Source: Terriglobia bacterium
Lineage (GTDB): Bacteria; Acidobacteriota; Terriglobia; Bryobacterales; Bryobacteraceae
NCBI GenBank assembly: GCA_020073615.1
Contig: JAIQEX010000009.1
Span: forward strand, 1 to 64,000
Direction: 5' to 3'
DNA length: 64,000 nucleotides
Under the pieces are notes generated by a model. It was not told the DNA's origin and searched no databases. It saw nothing but the letters and a program-made list of their open reading frames with translations. Positions 54,299 through 63,567 of the stretch are shown here, one piece after another (within the stretch, counting starts at the first letter, position 1; every line of letters begins with the position of its first letter). The translations under genes were made by a program, and so were the position numbers.

Positions 54299-55393
54299 AT
54301 GCCGCTGAAGGTGAGGCCGAAGGAGGGATGCCGCTGGGACCTGGTGGCGCTGGGGGAGGTGATGCTGCGCCTGGACCCGGGCGACGGCCGCATCGCCACC
54401 GCGCGCAGCTTCCGCGTGTGCGAAGGGGGCGGCGAATACAACGTGGCGCGCGGGCTGAAGCGCTGCTTCGGCATGGACACGGCGATCATAACGGCGCTGG
54501 CCGACAATCCCGCGGGGCGCCTGGTGGAAGACCTGATGTACCAGGGTGGCGTGGATCAATCGCTGGTGCGGTGGGTGCCATACGACGGTGTGGGCCGCAC
54601 CGTTCGCAACGGGTTGAACTTCACGGAACGCGGCTTCGGGGTGCGCGCGGCGGTGGGATGTTCGGACCGCGGGCACACGGCGGTATCGCAACTGCGGGCG
54701 GGGGAGATCGACTGGGATCGCATCTTCGGCGCGAGCGGCGCGCGGTGGTTCCATACGGGGGGAATCTTCTGCGCACTGTCGGAGACTACGCCGGCCGTGG
54801 CCATCGAGGCGATGGAGAGCGCCCGGCGCCATGGGGCGATCGTGTCGTACGACCTGAATTACCGGGCGTCGCTGTGGAAGGCGATCGGGGGAACCAGGCA
54901 GGCGCAGGCGGTGAACCGGAGGATCGCGCCGCTGGTGGATATGATGATCGGCAACGAGGAGGACTTCTCCGCGGCGCTGGGCTTCCCGGTAGCCGGCGTG
55001 GACGAACATCTTGCGGATTTCGAGACGGACAATTTCCGGAAGATGATCGAGCGGGTGGTGGCCGAGTTTCCGTTCGCGGTGGTGGCGACCACGCTGCGGA
55101 AAGCCACCACGGCCACCAAGAACGATTGGGGGGCGATCTGTTATAGCGAGGGCGCGTTCCACGAAGCGGCGCACCGGCCGGGGCTGGAAATCTACGACCG
55201 TGTCGGCGGCGGAGACTCGTTCGCGTCGGGGCTGATCTACGGATTCCTGACGGGCCGGCCGCCGCAGTGGGCGGTGGAATGCGGGGCGGCGCACGGCGCG
55301 CTGGCCATGACGACTCCGGGCGACACCTCGATGGCGACGCTGGCGGAGGTGCTGCGGGTGATGGAGGGCGGCGGGGCGAGGATCGCGCGGTAG
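54299..55393 (+). CDS. PfkB-family sugar kinase, 2-keto-3-deoxygluconate kinase-like
   Basis: A 364-residue ribokinase-family enzyme. The start is VALGEVMLRLDPGDGRI. The first glycine motif is EGGGEYNVARGL, SYDLNYRASLW is typical of KDG kinases, and the catalytic base is D306 in RVGGGDSFASGL. KDG kinase makes KDPG in sugar-acid breakdown, which would fit the UxaA-type dehydratase at 11271. It lies 16 bases after the GH3 gene and is probably co-transcribed. Confidence 0.82.
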   Translation: MPLKVRPKEGCRWDLVALGEVMLRLDPGDGRIATARSFRVCEGGGEYNVARGLKRCFGMDTAIITALADNPAGRLVEDLMYQGGVDQSLVRWVPYDGVGRTVRNGLNFTERGFGVRAAVGCSDRGHTAVSQLRAGEIDWDRIFGASGARWFHTGGIFCALSETTPAVAIEAMESARRHGAIVSYDLNYRASLWKAIGGTRQAQAVNRRIAPLVDMMIGNEEDFSAALGFPVAGVDEHLADFETDNFRKMIERVVAEFPFAVVATTLRKATTATKNDWGAICYSEGAFHEAAHRPGLEIYDRVGGGDSFASGLIYGFLTGRPPQWAVECGAAHGALAMTTPGDTSMATLAEVLRVMEGGGARIAR

Positions 55394-55431
55394 GAGGGCG
55401 AATGTGGCATAATCTTACTGGAGTCTTACCC

Positions 55432-55698
55432 ATGGAGACCACTCGGCTTTCGACCAAGGGACAAATCATCCTGCCTAAGTCAATCCGTGATTCCCGGGCA
55501 TGGGCGCCGGGCACAGAATTCACCATCGAAGAGAGCGGCGACGGAATTGTGCTCCGTCCCGCGGCCCGCTTCCCCGCGGCCGATCTCGAACAGGTGGCCG
55601 GCTGTCTGCGGTCCAAACGCAAATCGACAACGCTCGCGCAGATGAGCGCCGCGATTGGGCGCGAGGTGAGGCGGCGCCATGATCGCGGTCGATACTAA
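55432..55698 (+). CDS. AbrB/MazE-type antitoxin (VapB)
   Basis: An 88-residue protein with a swapped-hairpin AbrB domain at the N-terminus: TRLSTKGQIILPKSIRDSRA then GTEFTIEESGDGIVLRP. The C-terminal half (about 50-88) would bind the toxin. It overlaps vapC by 20 bases. It should repress its own promoter; a TGTGGCATAATCTT string at about 55404-55417 just upstream resembles a -10 region. Confidence 0.85.
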   Translation: METTRLSTKGQIILPKSIRDSRAWAPGTEFTIEESGDGIVLRPAARFPAADLEQVAGCLRSKRKSTTLAQMSAAIGREVRRRHDRGRY

Positions 55699-56074
55699 CG
55701 TCCTGGTCCGGCTGCTGACGGGCGACGAGCCCAGGCAGGGAGCGGCTGCGCGCTCGCTGTTTGCGTCCGGGCCGATCTGGATCGCCAAGACGGTATTGCT
55801 CGAAACCGGCTGGGTGCTGCGCAGCCGGTACGGGTTTGAGGAGAGGGCGATCCGCGATGCATTCACGAAGTTGCTCGGTCTCAAGAACGTACAGGCGGAG
55901 GATGAATCCGCGGTGGCCGCCGCGCTGGCGCTCACGACCCACGGAATCGAGTTCGCCGACGCGATGCACCTGAGCAGCAGGCCGCCCGGAGCCAGGTTTG
56001 TTTCTTTCGACAAGTCCTTCGTGCAGCGGGCGAGGCGCGCCGGCGTTGCCGAAATTTCCAGCCGACCTGCTTGA
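55679..56074 (+). CDS. vapC: VapC toxin, PIN-domain RNase
   Basis: A 131-residue PIN protein with the full acidic site: D5 (MIAVDTNVLVRLL), E42 (LLETGWVLRS), D94 (FADAMHL) and D111 (FVSFDKSFVQRA). VapC toxins cleave tRNA or rRNA when freed from VapB. The overlap with the AbrB-type gene confirms the pair. It lies between a sugar kinase gene and the housekeeping run, a typical place for a late insertion. Unlike the copy at 30376 it is intact. Confidence 0.9.
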   Translation: MIAVDTNVLVRLLTGDEPRQGAAARSLFASGPIWIAKTVLLETGWVLRSRYGFEERAIRDAFTKLLGLKNVQAEDESAVAAALALTTHGIEFADAMHLSSRPPGARFVSFDKSFVQRARRAGVAEISSRPA

Positions 56075-56206
56075 GTCCCGCGACAAAATCGAAATGGCGG
56101 TCGCCCTGAGCAGCGGCAAACCATGGCCGCCAGCCAACGTTCGTATCGCGTCCGGGGGCGCGACCGCCTGGCTGCCCGCGGGCGGCGTGATATGCTCTCC
56201 TGCGGG

Positions 56207-56491
56207 ATGGCGTCCAAGGGGAAAGCGGCGCGGCGGTGGCTGGTGCGGGGACGGGTGCAGGGGGTGGGGTTCCGCTATTTCGCGCAGCGCGCGGCGTGGG
56301 AGTTGAAGTTGACGGGTTACGCGCGCAACCTGGACGATGGGCGCGTGGAGGTGTACGCGGCGGGCAGCGAGGAAGCTCTGGCGCAGATGGCGGGCCTGCT
56401 GCATCGCGGGCCGCGGTGGGCGGAGGTGCGCGGCGTGGAAGAGCAGCAAGCGGCGGTGGAGGGTGGCGGCGAGGAATTTCGGATAGATTGA
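56207..56491 (+). CDS. acyP: Acylphosphatase
   Basis: A 94-residue protein with the acylphosphatase signature [20 protein letters not shown], carrying the phosphate-binding loop and catalytic Arg, and the second motif [17 protein letters not shown] with the catalytic Asn. It hydrolyses acyl phosphates in the cytosol. The ATG at 56207 is preferred; an ATG at 56192 would add five residues. Confidence 0.92.
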   Translation: MASKGKAARRWLVRGRVQGVGFRYFAQRAAWELKLTGYARNLDDGRVEVYAAGSEEALAQMAGLLHRGPRWAEVRGVEEQQAAVEGGGEEFRID

Positions 56492-56509
56492 GGTATAAAT
56501 AAAGGACCG

Positions 56510-57031
56510 ATGGAAGATCTCAAGAAACTGATCCGGGAAGTGCCGGACTTTCCCAAGCCGGGGATTTTGTTTTACGACATCACCACGCTGCTCAAGGATA
56601 AGGGCGGGTTTCGCGGGGTGATCGACGGGCTGAAGCTCCAGTACCGGGAAGCGCAGGTGGATGTGGTGCTGGGGATCGAGGCGCGGGGCTTCATTTTCGC
56701 ACCGGCCCTGGCGTATGCGCTGGGCGCGGGCTTCGTGCCGGTACGGAAGCCCAAGAAACTGCCGGCGGCATGCGTGAGCGTGACCTACGACCTGGAATAC
56801 GGCACCGACAGCCTGGAGATGCACAAGGACGCGATCGGCAGCGGCAGCCGCGTGCTGATTGTGGACGATCTGCTGGCCACCGGCGGCACGGCGGCGGCGG
56901 CGGGGCGCATGGTGCGCGAGGCGGGCGGCACGGTGGCGGGCATGGGATTCGTAGTGGAGCTGACGTTTTTGGGGGGGCGGAAGAAACTGGCGGGGTACGA
57001 CGTGTTCTCGCTGCTCCAATACGACCAATGA
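56510..57031 (+). CDS. apt: Adenine phosphoribosyltransferase
   Basis: A 173-residue purine salvage enzyme: [20 protein letters not shown] at the start, [18 protein letters not shown] for adenine contact, and the PRPP loop [17 protein letters not shown]. It makes AMP from adenine and PRPP. The stop overlaps the ispE start by four bases (ATGA). Confidence 0.96.
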   Translation: MEDLKKLIREVPDFPKPGILFYDITTLLKDKGGFRGVIDGLKLQYREAQVDVVLGIEARGFIFAPALAYALGAGFVPVRKPKKLPAACVSVTYDLEYGTDSLEMHKDAIGSGSRVLIVDDLLATGGTAAAAGRMVREAGGTVAGMGFVVELTFLGGRKKLAGYDVFSLLQYDQ

Positions 57032-57984
57032 GCGCCACGCGCCGGGCCCGGGTGCGGGCGGTGGCAAAAATCAATCTCGACTTACGGGTGCTGGCCCGGC
57101 GGCCGGACGGCTACCACGAGCTGCGCACGATCCTGCAGACGATTTCGCTGGCGGATACGCTGGAGATCGCCTTCACGCCCGGACGGAAGACCATCATTGC
57201 GCTGGAGGACGAGCTCACCATACCGGACAACCTGGTGGTGCGGGCGGCGCGCCGGGCGATGGAGGCGATGGGGGCGGCGGGTCGGGTGGAGATGCGGCTC
57301 ACCAAGCGGATTCCCATGGGAGCGGGGCTGGGCGGCGGATCGTCGGACGCGGCGGCGGTGCTGTTGGCGCTGCCGGTGCTGGCGGGGCGCATTGTGAGTC
57401 TGCGGAAATTGAGCGAAGTGGCGGGCGAGTTGGGAAGCGACGTTCCGTTCTTTCTGCTGGGCGGCCGCGCGGTGGGGATCGGGCGCGGGACGGAGCTTTT
57501 TCCGCTGCCCGACGGGCCGCGGGCGCGGGGGGTGCTGGTGGCGCCGGGCGTGCATGTCTCGACGGCGGAGGCGTACCGCGCGTTGAGCCCGCGTTTGACA
57601 ACCGAATCCCCACAAAATAAAATATTTAGTTTCCAGTCGCACACGTGGGATCGAAGTGTCGGCGAAGCTGCGGCGAACGATTTCGAAGCAGTGGTCTTCG
57701 CGCGGCACCGGCGGCTGGCCGCGGTTAAGAAGCGGTTGCTGCGCGCCGGGGCCCGGCCGGCGCTGATGACGGGCAGCGGTTCGGCAATCTTCGGGTTGTT
57801 TGGCACGGGCGACGAGGTTTCGCAGGCGATGGAGTTACTGGGGGCAAGCGGCCCCCATGGAGAGGAAGCAGCGTTTCGCATTTCGCTGGTCAGCCGTCCG
57901 CGCTACCGTTCGCTGTGGTGGCGCGCCTTACAGGAGCACATAACCGGGAGAGTATGGCCGCCCCAAAGCCGACACGTGCGATGA
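57028..57984 (+). CDS. ispE: 4-diphosphocytidyl-2-C-methyl-D-erythritol kinase
   Basis: A 318-residue GHMP kinase of the non-mevalonate isoprenoid pathway. It shows [20 protein letters not shown], the ATP loop [16 protein letters not shown], and the C-terminal [12 protein letters not shown]. The ATG at 57028 is coupled to apt. The C-terminus runs 31 bases into prs. The ispE-prs-rplY-pth order is a conserved bacterial arrangement. Confidence 0.95.
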   Translation: MSATRRARVRAVAKINLDLRVLARRPDGYHELRTILQTISLADTLEIAFTPGRKTIIALEDELTIPDNLVVRAARRAMEAMGAAGRVEMRLTKRIPMGAGLGGGSSDAAAVLLALPVLAGRIVSLRKLSEVAGELGSDVPFFLLGGRAVGIGRGTELFPLPDGPRARGVLVAPGVHVSTAEAYRALSPRLTTESPQNKIFSFQSHTWDRSVGEAAANDFEAVVFARHRRLAAVKKRLLRAGARPALMTGSGSAIFGLFGTGDEVSQAMELLGASGPHGEEAAFRISLVSRPRYRSLWWRALQEHITGRVWPPQSRHVR

Positions 57985-58925
57985 TTCACGACCGATTGCA
58001 ACTTTTCACAGGAAACGCCAATCCCGCGCTGGCGGATGAAATCTGCCGGGACCTGGGGATCGAGCTGGGCCGCGCCATGGTCAAGACGTTCGCCGACGGC
58101 GAGATTTACCTGCAGATCCAGGAGAACGTGCGCGGGGCGGATGTCTTCATCATCCAGCCGACGTGCACGCCGGTGGAGCGCAACCTGATGGAGCTGCTGC
58201 TGATGACCGACGCGCTGAAGCGCGCCTCGGCGGAGCGCATCACGGCAGTGTTACCCTATTATGGTTATGCCCGCCAGGACCGGAAGGACAAGCCCCGGGT
58301 ACCAATCTCCGCGAAACTGATCGCGGCGCTGCTGGAGACGGCGGGAGCGGACCGGGTATTGACGCTGGATTTGCACGCGGCGCAGATCCAGGGGTTCTTC
58401 GATATCCCGGTGGACCACCTGTTCGCATCGCCGGTATTGATCGAGTATTTCAAAGCGGTGAACCTGGCCGACATCACCGTGGTGTCGCCCGACGCGGGCG
58501 GGGTGGAGCGGGCGCGGGCGTTCGCCAAGAGGTTGAATGCGCCGCTGGCGATCATCGACAAGCGGCGGGAAGAGGCGAATATCGCCGAAGTGATGAACGT
58601 GGTGGGCGAAGTGGAAGGAAGCCATTGCCTGCTGGTGGACGACCTGATCGATACCGCGGGGACCCTCGTGAAAGGCGCCGAGGCGCTGCTGGAGAAGGGC
58701 GCGGCGAGTGTTTCGGCCTGCGCTACGCACGCGGTGCTTTCGGGCGAGGCGGTGAGCCGGATCGACAATTCGTGCTTGAAGGAAGTGGTGGTGACGAATT
58801 CGATTCCGCTGTCGGAAGAGGCGAAGCGATCGAGCCGGATCAAATCGCTGTCGATTGCCAGCCTGCTGGCGGAGGCGATCCGATCGATACACGAAGAGAC
58901 TTCGGTGAGCGTGTTGTTTATTTGA
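57954..58925 (+). CDS. prs: Ribose-phosphate pyrophosphokinase
   Basis: A 323-residue PRPP synthetase: [20 protein letters not shown], the ATP-site [16 protein letters not shown], the flexible loop [19 protein letters not shown] and the PRPP loop [13 protein letters not shown]. It supplies PRPP to apt upstream. The ATG at 57954 has GGGAG just before it and overlaps the end of ispE; a start at 57915 would add 13 residues. Confidence 0.96.
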   Translation: MAAPKPTRAMIHDRLQLFTGNANPALADEICRDLGIELGRAMVKTFADGEIYLQIQENVRGADVFIIQPTCTPVERNLMELLLMTDALKRASAERITAVLPYYGYARQDRKDKPRVPISAKLIAALLETAGADRVLTLDLHAAQIQGFFDIPVDHLFASPVLIEYFKAVNLADITVVSPDAGGVERARAFAKRLNAPLAIIDKRREEANIAEVMNVVGEVEGSHCLLVDDLIDTAGTLVKGAEALLEKGAASVSACATHAVLSGEAVSRIDNSCLKEVVVTNSIPLSEEAKRSSRIKSLSIASLLAEAIRSIHEETSVSVLFI

Positions 58926-59005
58926 AAGATTGACGGGCCATCGAACCCACGGAAGCCGGCGCAGCCGCCGGTGAACGGACTTCGAACCCGCACGGGAGAA
59001 ATGAA

Positions 59006-59710
59006 GTGAGAAAAGACATTACCGTAGCCGCCGAGGTGCGCGCCTCGCGCGGCAAGAACGAAGCGCGCCGCACGCGCCGCGCCGGACAGATACCGGCGGT
59101 GGTGTACGGCGCATTCCAGGACCCGGTCAGCGTAGCGGTGAATCCGCGCGAAATCCTCAAAATCATCCACAGCAACACGGGGTACAACACCATCTTCAAC
59201 CTGGCGGTGGCTGGGGGAGAGACCACGCCGGTGATGCTGGTGGACCAGCAGGTGGACCCGGTGAAGGGGTACATGCTGCACGCGGATTTCAAGCGCATCG
59301 ACCTGGCCAAGCGGATCCGCATCAGCGTTCCGGTGCATACCACGGGCGAGGCGAAGGGCGTGAAGGTGCAGGGCGGGCTGCTGGAAACGATCACGCGCGT
59401 AATCGAAATCGAATGCCTGCCGGACGAGATTCCGGAAGGGTTCACGGTGGACGTTACGGAGCTGATGATCGGGCAGGCCAAGCGCGCCAGCGACGTGGCG
59501 CTGGCCGGCTCGATGAAGTTGGTGAGCTCGCCCGACACGGTGATTGCGCACGCCGTGGCGCTGCGCGCCGAAGAAGTGGTCGCCCCGGCCGCCGAAGCGG
59601 TGGTCGCGCCCGAAGCGGGCGCAGCCGGCACGCCGGCCGAACCGGAAGTAATCAAAAAAGGCAAGAAGGAAGAAGAGGCCCCGGCCGAGGAAAAGGGCAA
59701 GAAGAAGTAA
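59006..59710 (+). CDS. rplY: Large ribosomal subunit protein bL25 (CTC form)
   Basis: A 234-residue protein of the long CTC type: an N-terminal 5S rRNA-binding domain (ASRGKNEARRTRRAGQIPAV, VVYGAFQDPVSVAV) and the C-terminal TL5 domain with VPVHTTGEAKGVKVQGGLLE. The last 40 residues are an Ala/Glu/Lys-rich tail ending EEKGKKK. The GTG at 59006 is the start. Confidence 0.95.
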   Translation: MRKDITVAAEVRASRGKNEARRTRRAGQIPAVVYGAFQDPVSVAVNPREILKIIHSNTGYNTIFNLAVAGGETTPVMLVDQQVDPVKGYMLHADFKRIDLAKRIRISVPVHTTGEAKGVKVQGGLLETITRVIEIECLPDEIPEGFTVDVTELMIGQAKRASDVALAGSMKLVSSPDTVIAHAVALRAEEVVAPAAEAVVAPEAGAAGTPAEPEVIKKGKKEEEAPAEEKGKKK

Positions 59711-59716
59711 GGCGCC

Positions 59717-60307
59717 ATGTACCTGGTGGCCGGCTTGGGGAACCCGGGGGAAGAGTACGCGCTCACGCCGCACAACCTGGGGTTCCTGGCCGTGGACCGG
59801 CTGGCGGAGCGGCACGGCATACGCGTGAGCCGGCGCGATTCCCGGGCGCTGGCCGGCGTGGGCGAGATCGACGGACACGCGGTGATGCTGGCGAAGCCGC
59901 AAACGTATATGAATTTGAGCGGCACGTCGCTCGCGCCGCTGATGGAAAAGCACGGGATTGAACCGGGCCGCCTGGTGGTGGTGTACGACGAACTGGACCT
60001 GCCCTGGACGGCGCTGCGGATCAAGCCGAGAGGCTCCGCGGCCGGGCACAAGGGCATGGCGTCGGTGATTCGGGAACTGAAGACCAGCGACCTGGTGCGC
60101 GTACGAATGGGGATCGATCCGGGCCATCCGGTGAAAGATGGCGCAGAATTTGTGCTGGCGCCGCTGGGGCGCTCGCAGAGGAAGGAATTGGACGAATTCA
60201 TCGACTATGCAGCCGATGCGGTTCGCGCCATAATCGCCGAGGGCGTCGTAAAGGCCATGACGAAATACAATCGTCGCGCCCCAGGCTTACAAAACGAGGA
60301 AGAATGA
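59717..60307 (+). CDS. pth: Peptidyl-tRNA hydrolase
   Basis: A 196-residue enzyme: [20 protein letters not shown] with the catalytic His, [20 protein letters not shown], and the [20 protein letters not shown] region. It frees tRNA from stalled peptidyl-tRNA. The family usually has T-R/K-H-N at the His; here it is T-P-H-N, a small change. The stop overlaps the rpsF start by four bases. Confidence 0.96.
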   Translation: MYLVAGLGNPGEEYALTPHNLGFLAVDRLAERHGIRVSRRDSRALAGVGEIDGHAVMLAKPQTYMNLSGTSLAPLMEKHGIEPGRLVVVYDELDLPWTALRIKPRGSAAGHKGMASVIRELKTSDLVRVRMGIDPGHPVKDGAEFVLAPLGRSQRKELDEFIDYAADAVRAIIAEGVVKAMTKYNRRAPGLQNEEE

Positions 60308-60762
60308 GGATTTACGAAGAGCTTTTCATAGTAAAGCCGGATGCGCCGGACGAAGAGGTGGACCAGTTCGTGGAGCAGATACGGACGCAGTTGGTCGCGG
60401 CCGGCGCCACGGTAGACAAAGTCGACAAGTGGGGCAAGCGGAGGCTGGCCTACCGCGTGGACAAGTACCGCGAAGGCACGTACGTGCTGTTCCAGTTCAC
60501 GGCGGGGCCGGAATCGGTGAAGGAACTGGAGCGCCGCCTGCGTGTTTCCGACGTGGTGTTGAAGTTCCTGACGGTGCGCATCGACGAGACGCTGAAGCGG
60601 CTGGAGAAGCGGAAGAAAGAGCGCGACAAGCGCATGGCGCGGCGCGCGGTGAGCGCGGGGCCGGGCGGGCCGGGGCCGGCGCCGGCGCAACCCATGCCGG
60701 GGCAACAGACGGAATCGCCGGCGGCCCTTCCGGGCATGCCGGGCGCGCCGAGGGAGGCTTAA
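60304..60762 (+). CDS. rpsF: Small ribosomal subunit protein bS6, with long tail
   Basis: A 152-residue bS6: [40 protein letters not shown], and [20 protein letters not shown]. The core ends near residue 110; a Pro/Gly/Gln-rich tail follows (for example [14 protein letters not shown]), longer than usual. bS6 binds bS18, encoded next, on the 30S platform. Confidence 0.95.
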   Translation: MRIYEELFIVKPDAPDEEVDQFVEQIRTQLVAAGATVDKVDKWGKRRLAYRVDKYREGTYVLFQFTAGPESVKELERRLRVSDVVLKFLTVRIDETLKRLEKRKKERDKRMARRAVSAGPGGPGPAPAQPMPGQQTESPAALPGMPGAPREA

Positions 60763-60765
60763 GCG

Positions 60766-61065
60766 ATGGCGGAGTTCAAAGGAAGACCAGGCAGCGCGGG
60801 ACAGCGGCCGACCGGCGGCGACAAGGCGGTGGCCACGCAGAAGAAGCAGTATTTCCGGCGCAAAAAAGTGTGCCGGTTCTGCGTCGAGAAGATCGACGAC
60901 ATCAACTACAAGGACGTGAAAATGCTGCACGCGTTCGTGGCGGAGCGGGGCAAGATCGTGCCGCGCCGCATTTCGGGGGTGTGCGCGCCGCACCAGCGGC
61001 GGCTCACCGACGCCATCAAGAAGGCGCGGAACATCGCGCTGCTGCCGTTTGCGGCGCAATTCTAG
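60766..61065 (+). CDS. rpsR: Small ribosomal subunit protein bS18
   Basis: A 99-residue protein: [20 protein letters not shown] with a C-x-x-C pair kept, then [20 protein letters not shown] and [16 protein letters not shown]. The four cysteine positions suggest a zinc-binding (C+) form. The rpsF-rpsR-rplI order is standard. Confidence 0.96.
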   Translation: MAEFKGRPGSAGQRPTGGDKAVATQKKQYFRRKKVCRFCVEKIDDINYKDVKMLHAFVAERGKIVPRRISGVCAPHQRRLTDAIKKARNIALLPFAAQF

Positions 61066-61083
61066 CGGCGGGAGGTAGCCGGC

Positions 61084-61530
61084 ATGGAAGTCATATTAAG
61101 AGAAGACATCGACAAGGTGGGCCTGCGCGGCGAAGTAGTGAAGGTGGCCGCGGGGTACGCGCGCAATTTCCTGCTGCCCAAGAAGATGGCGGTGGCGGCG
61201 ACGGAAGCCAACAAGAAAATTGTGGAGCAGGAGCGCCACGCGCACCTGCGCAAGGAAGCCAAGCTGCACAGCGAGGCGCAGGATCTGTCCAAGCTGTTGA
61301 CCGGCGTGAGCGTGACCATTAAACAGAAGGCCGGGGAGAACGACCAGTTGTTCGGTTCGGTGACGTCCAAGGACGTGGCCGACGCGCTGGCGGGGAAGAA
61401 CTTCACCATCGACCGGCGGAAGATCCAGTTGGACGACCCGATCAAGCAGTTGGGCGAGTTCAAGGTGCCGGTAAGACTGCACAAAGACGTGATTGCCGAA
61501 GTGGTGGTGGTGGTGGTGAAGGAAGAATAG
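61084..61530 (+). CDS. rplI: Large ribosomal subunit protein bL9
   Basis: A 148-residue protein: EVILREDIDKVGLRGEVVKV and AAGYARNFLLPKKMA form the N-terminal rRNA-binding domain; a long helix (about 40-75) joins it to the C-terminal domain FGSVTSKDVADAL. The end has a run of valines (AEVVVVVVKEE). It is the last gene of the ribosomal trio. Confidence 0.96.
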   Translation: MEVILREDIDKVGLRGEVVKVAAGYARNFLLPKKMAVAATEANKKIVEQERHAHLRKEAKLHSEAQDLSKLLTGVSVTIKQKAGENDQLFGSVTSKDVADALAGKNFTIDRRKIQLDDPIKQLGEFKVPVRLHKDVIAEVVVVVVKEE

Positions 61531-61561
61531 GGGCCGGGGGCCAGGGGCTGGGGGCCAGGGC
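61530..61561. repeat. G-rich spacer repeat after rplI
   Basis: A run of GGGGCC/GGGGCCAGGGG units directly after the rplI stop and before the next ATG, similar to the arm of the inverted repeat at 41187. It may form a G-quadruplex. Confidence 0.6.
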
Positions 61562-62365
61562 ATGGATCGGTTTCCGGCGGTCTTCTTTGCGCATGGGTCG
61601 CCCGTGTCGGCGCTGGGCGGCGATGATCATGCGGCGGCGCTCACGGCGTTCGGCGAGCGCGTGCGGGGCATGCGGGCCATCGTGGTGATTTCGGCGCACT
61701 GGCAAGTCTCGCGGCCACTGCGGATCACGGCGTGGGACCGCGCGCCGTTGGTCTACGATTTCGGCGGCTTCCCGGAGGAACTGTACCGCATCACGTATCC
61801 CGCGCCGGGGGACCCCGCGCTGGCGGCGCGGATTGCGGGCGTGCTGCGCGCCGGCGGCCAGGACGCAACGTTCGAAACGACGCGCGGGCTCGATCACGGC
61901 GCCTGGGTTCCCATGCGGCTGGCTTGGCCGGAGGCGGCCACTCCAGTGCTCGAGCTATCCATGCCCTTCGTTGAACCGGAGGATCTGTTTCACCTGGGCC
62001 GAGCGCTCCGCCCGCTGCGCGAGGACGGCATCGTGGTGGCGGCGTCGGGCGGCATCGTACACAATCTCTCGCGCGTGCGCCTGGAGGACAAGAACGCCCC
62101 GGTGGACGAATGGGCCGCGGAGTTCGACCACTGGGTGGCGGAGCAGATGCGGGGAGGAAAGCTGGAGAAGCTTTTTGCGTACCGCAGGGAGGGGCCCCAT
62201 GCGCGGCTGTCGGCCCCCACGAGGGAGCACTTCGATCCCTTGTTCGTGGCGCTGGGAGCGGCGTATCCCGGGGAGCGCGTGGAGACGATTTTCGAGGGCT
62301 TCCAGTACGGGAACCTGTCGATGCGGAGTTTCGCCTGGGGGAACCAGGCGCCGGGGGAGTCGTGA
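61562..62365 (+). CDS. DODA-type extradiol ring-cleavage dioxygenase (YgiD-like)
   Basis: A 267-residue class III dioxygenase. Metal ligands are in FFAHGSPV (His), ISAHWQVSRP (His), GLDHGAWVPMRLAWP (His) and ASGGIVHNLSRV (His). E. coli YgiD and plant DODA open the ring of DOPA. Acidobacterial copies may act on aromatic catechols. The stop overlaps a GTG start of a small frame by three bases. Confidence 0.9.
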   Translation: MDRFPAVFFAHGSPVSALGGDDHAAALTAFGERVRGMRAIVVISAHWQVSRPLRITAWDRAPLVYDFGGFPEELYRITYPAPGDPALAARIAGVLRAGGQDATFETTRGLDHGAWVPMRLAWPEAATPVLELSMPFVEPEDLFHLGRALRPLREDGIVVAASGGIVHNLSRVRLEDKNAPVDEWAAEFDHWVAEQMRGGKLEKLFAYRREGPHARLSAPTREHFDPLFVALGAAYPGERVETIFEGFQYGNLSMRSFAWGNQAPGES

Positions 62366-62577
62366 ACATCAGGCTGAAGGACTTGGTCCGGGAAAATTCG
62401 CGAGAGATCGCCGCCCAGGATGCCGGTACGGGCCGAACGCGGAGGGAGCGCGAGGCCCTGGAGCGCAGCTTCGGCTGTTCCGGTTCAAGATCGGCAAGCG
62501 GACATGGAAGCGGGCGAATTTGTATGCCCGCTCGTGAGGCTGCCGGCCGCGGTTGTAAGCCGGTGGTCAGCGAATGA
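62362..62577 (+). CDS. Small reading frame coupled to the dioxygenase gene
   Basis: A GTG at 62362 overlaps the dioxygenase stop (GTGA) and opens 71 codons starting NIRLKDLVRENSREIAAQD. The first 38 residues look protein-like; the rest (GCSGSRSASGHGSG) looks decayed, and another frame there gives RFKIGKRTWKRANLYARS. It may be a gene truncated by the accessory insertion that follows. I do not recognise it. Confidence 0.35.
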   Translation: MNIRLKDLVRENSREIAAQDAGTGRTRREREALERSFGCSGSRSASGHGSGRICMPAREAAGRGCKPVVSE

Positions 62578-62968
62578 ATTCGATTTGGAATATGCCGGCT
62601 GCAGCAAGAGGCTCGAACTCGTGCCGATCGGCGGTAACGAGACTGGCACCGAGCCTGTTGGCCAACGCCAAGGCACAGCAGTCAGCCAGCGACACTCTTC
62701 GGTAGATTGCTTTGAGGCGCCCGATTTCGCGCCAAAACTCCGAGTCCATATCATTTCGCTCCTCAATGCCGAGGCTGAGCAAATCGTCGATCGCCGATTC
62801 CGCCGTGCTCTGGGTCGAAGCCCTCCAGAAATCGCAGTAGACTTCGCAGAGGTTTAGTGCGTGAACGTAGCACGTTTGCGGAAGGCTGAGGAAACTCTGA
62901 ACTGCCTCGGCGCCCGGTTCGTCGCGGAGAAACGCGATCAGTCCGGAAGCGTCAATGACCGTGCTCAT
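62567..62968 (-). CDS. VapC-like PIN-domain toxin
   Basis: A 133-residue PIN protein: D6 in STVIDASGLIAFLRDE, E42 in NLCEVYCDFW, an Asp in VSLADCCALALANRLG and one in LVTADRHEFEPL. All four acidic positions are present, so RNase activity is likely. The ATG at 62968 overlaps the upstream HEPN-like gene by 17 bases; a longer frame upstream has no conserved sequence. Confidence 0.88.
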   Translation of the reverse strand: MSTVIDASGLIAFLRDEPGAEAVQSFLSLPQTCYVHALNLCEVYCDFWRASTQSTAESAIDDLLSLGIEERNDMDSEFWREIGRLKAIYRRVSLADCCALALANRLGASLVTADRHEFEPLAAAGIFQIEFIR

Positions 62969-63431
62969 CGTGTTCCAACCGCCGCTCATCCGCCTTTCTA
63001 GCAATGAATTCGGCGGAGCTCGTGGGCACGAACTTGTATTTTCCCCGAGCCTGCCGAGGTCCTTCGGTAGACGTCCTGGTCGGGAGGCGTGGGCCAACAA
63101 TAATCCCGCTCGTCAGGGATCTCCGGACATCTTCAACCATTTCTCTCGCCTGGTCCAAAGTCACGCTGGCCACATGAGGGCGGGCGACGCTGTTGCGCAA
63201 CTTAGACCATTTTTCCATCCGCTTCCGGTCCTCAGACGCTCCTTGTTCCCGGAGACCGGCAAGGATCGGCTCCACCACTACGCCTGCGACCACCACGGCC
63301 GCGGCGGGGAGATTCAACGCGAGGAGCGTCTCCGCTTCATCCAGGAAACGTAAATATACGGACCGGTTGGAGAGTTGGATGGCGGCCGCCAGGTGCTCGG
63401 CAACGTCTTGCGGCAGAATGGGTGCGGCCAT
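62952..63431 (-). CDS. HEPN-like domain fused to a VapB-like antitoxin tail
   Basis: A 159-residue protein. Residues 1-110 are helical and resemble a HEPN fold: FLDEAETLLALNLPAAAVVV, then KWSKLRNSVARPH with R79-x6-H86, the spacing of the HEPN RNase motif. Residues 128-159 (RGKYKFVPTSSAEFIARKAD) look like the toxin-binding tail of antitoxins that precede PIN genes. As a unit it is probably the antitoxin of the VapC gene it overlaps. Whether the HEPN part cuts RNA or only dimerises is open. Confidence 0.6.
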   Translation of the reverse strand: MAAPILPQDVAEHLAAAIQLSNRSVYLRFLDEAETLLALNLPAAAVVVAGVVVEPILAGLREQGASEDRKRMEKWSKLRNSVARPHVASVTLDQAREMVEDVRRSLTSGIIVGPRLPTRTSTEGPRQARGKYKFVPTSSAEFIARKADERRLEHDEHGH

Positions 63432-63525
63432 GGGGAACGCCTATCTTCAGTATGGCTCATTCCAGTACGAGCGTGATCGATCTCAAACTGGCTGCCCTCG
63501 GGAATCCGGTCTCGCTGTACAGCCC

Positions 63526-63548
63526 AATAATTTAGTTGCTAAATAATT
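63526..63548. promoter_or_regulatory. Palindromic operator candidate
   Basis: ATTTAG (63530-63535) and CTAAAT (63539-63544) flank TTG, and the pairing continues outward after one mismatch (AAT/ATT). The AT-rich, near-perfect dyad 20-40 bases before the start of the next gene resembles MarR-type binding sites. No regulator gene is adjacent. Confidence 0.5.
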
Positions 63549-63567
63549 ACGATTGGAGTACTATGAT

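Noticed and set aside
61530-61561. A CRISPR-like or tandem repeat after rplI
   Set aside because: The G-rich units are short, irregular and not separated by spacers.
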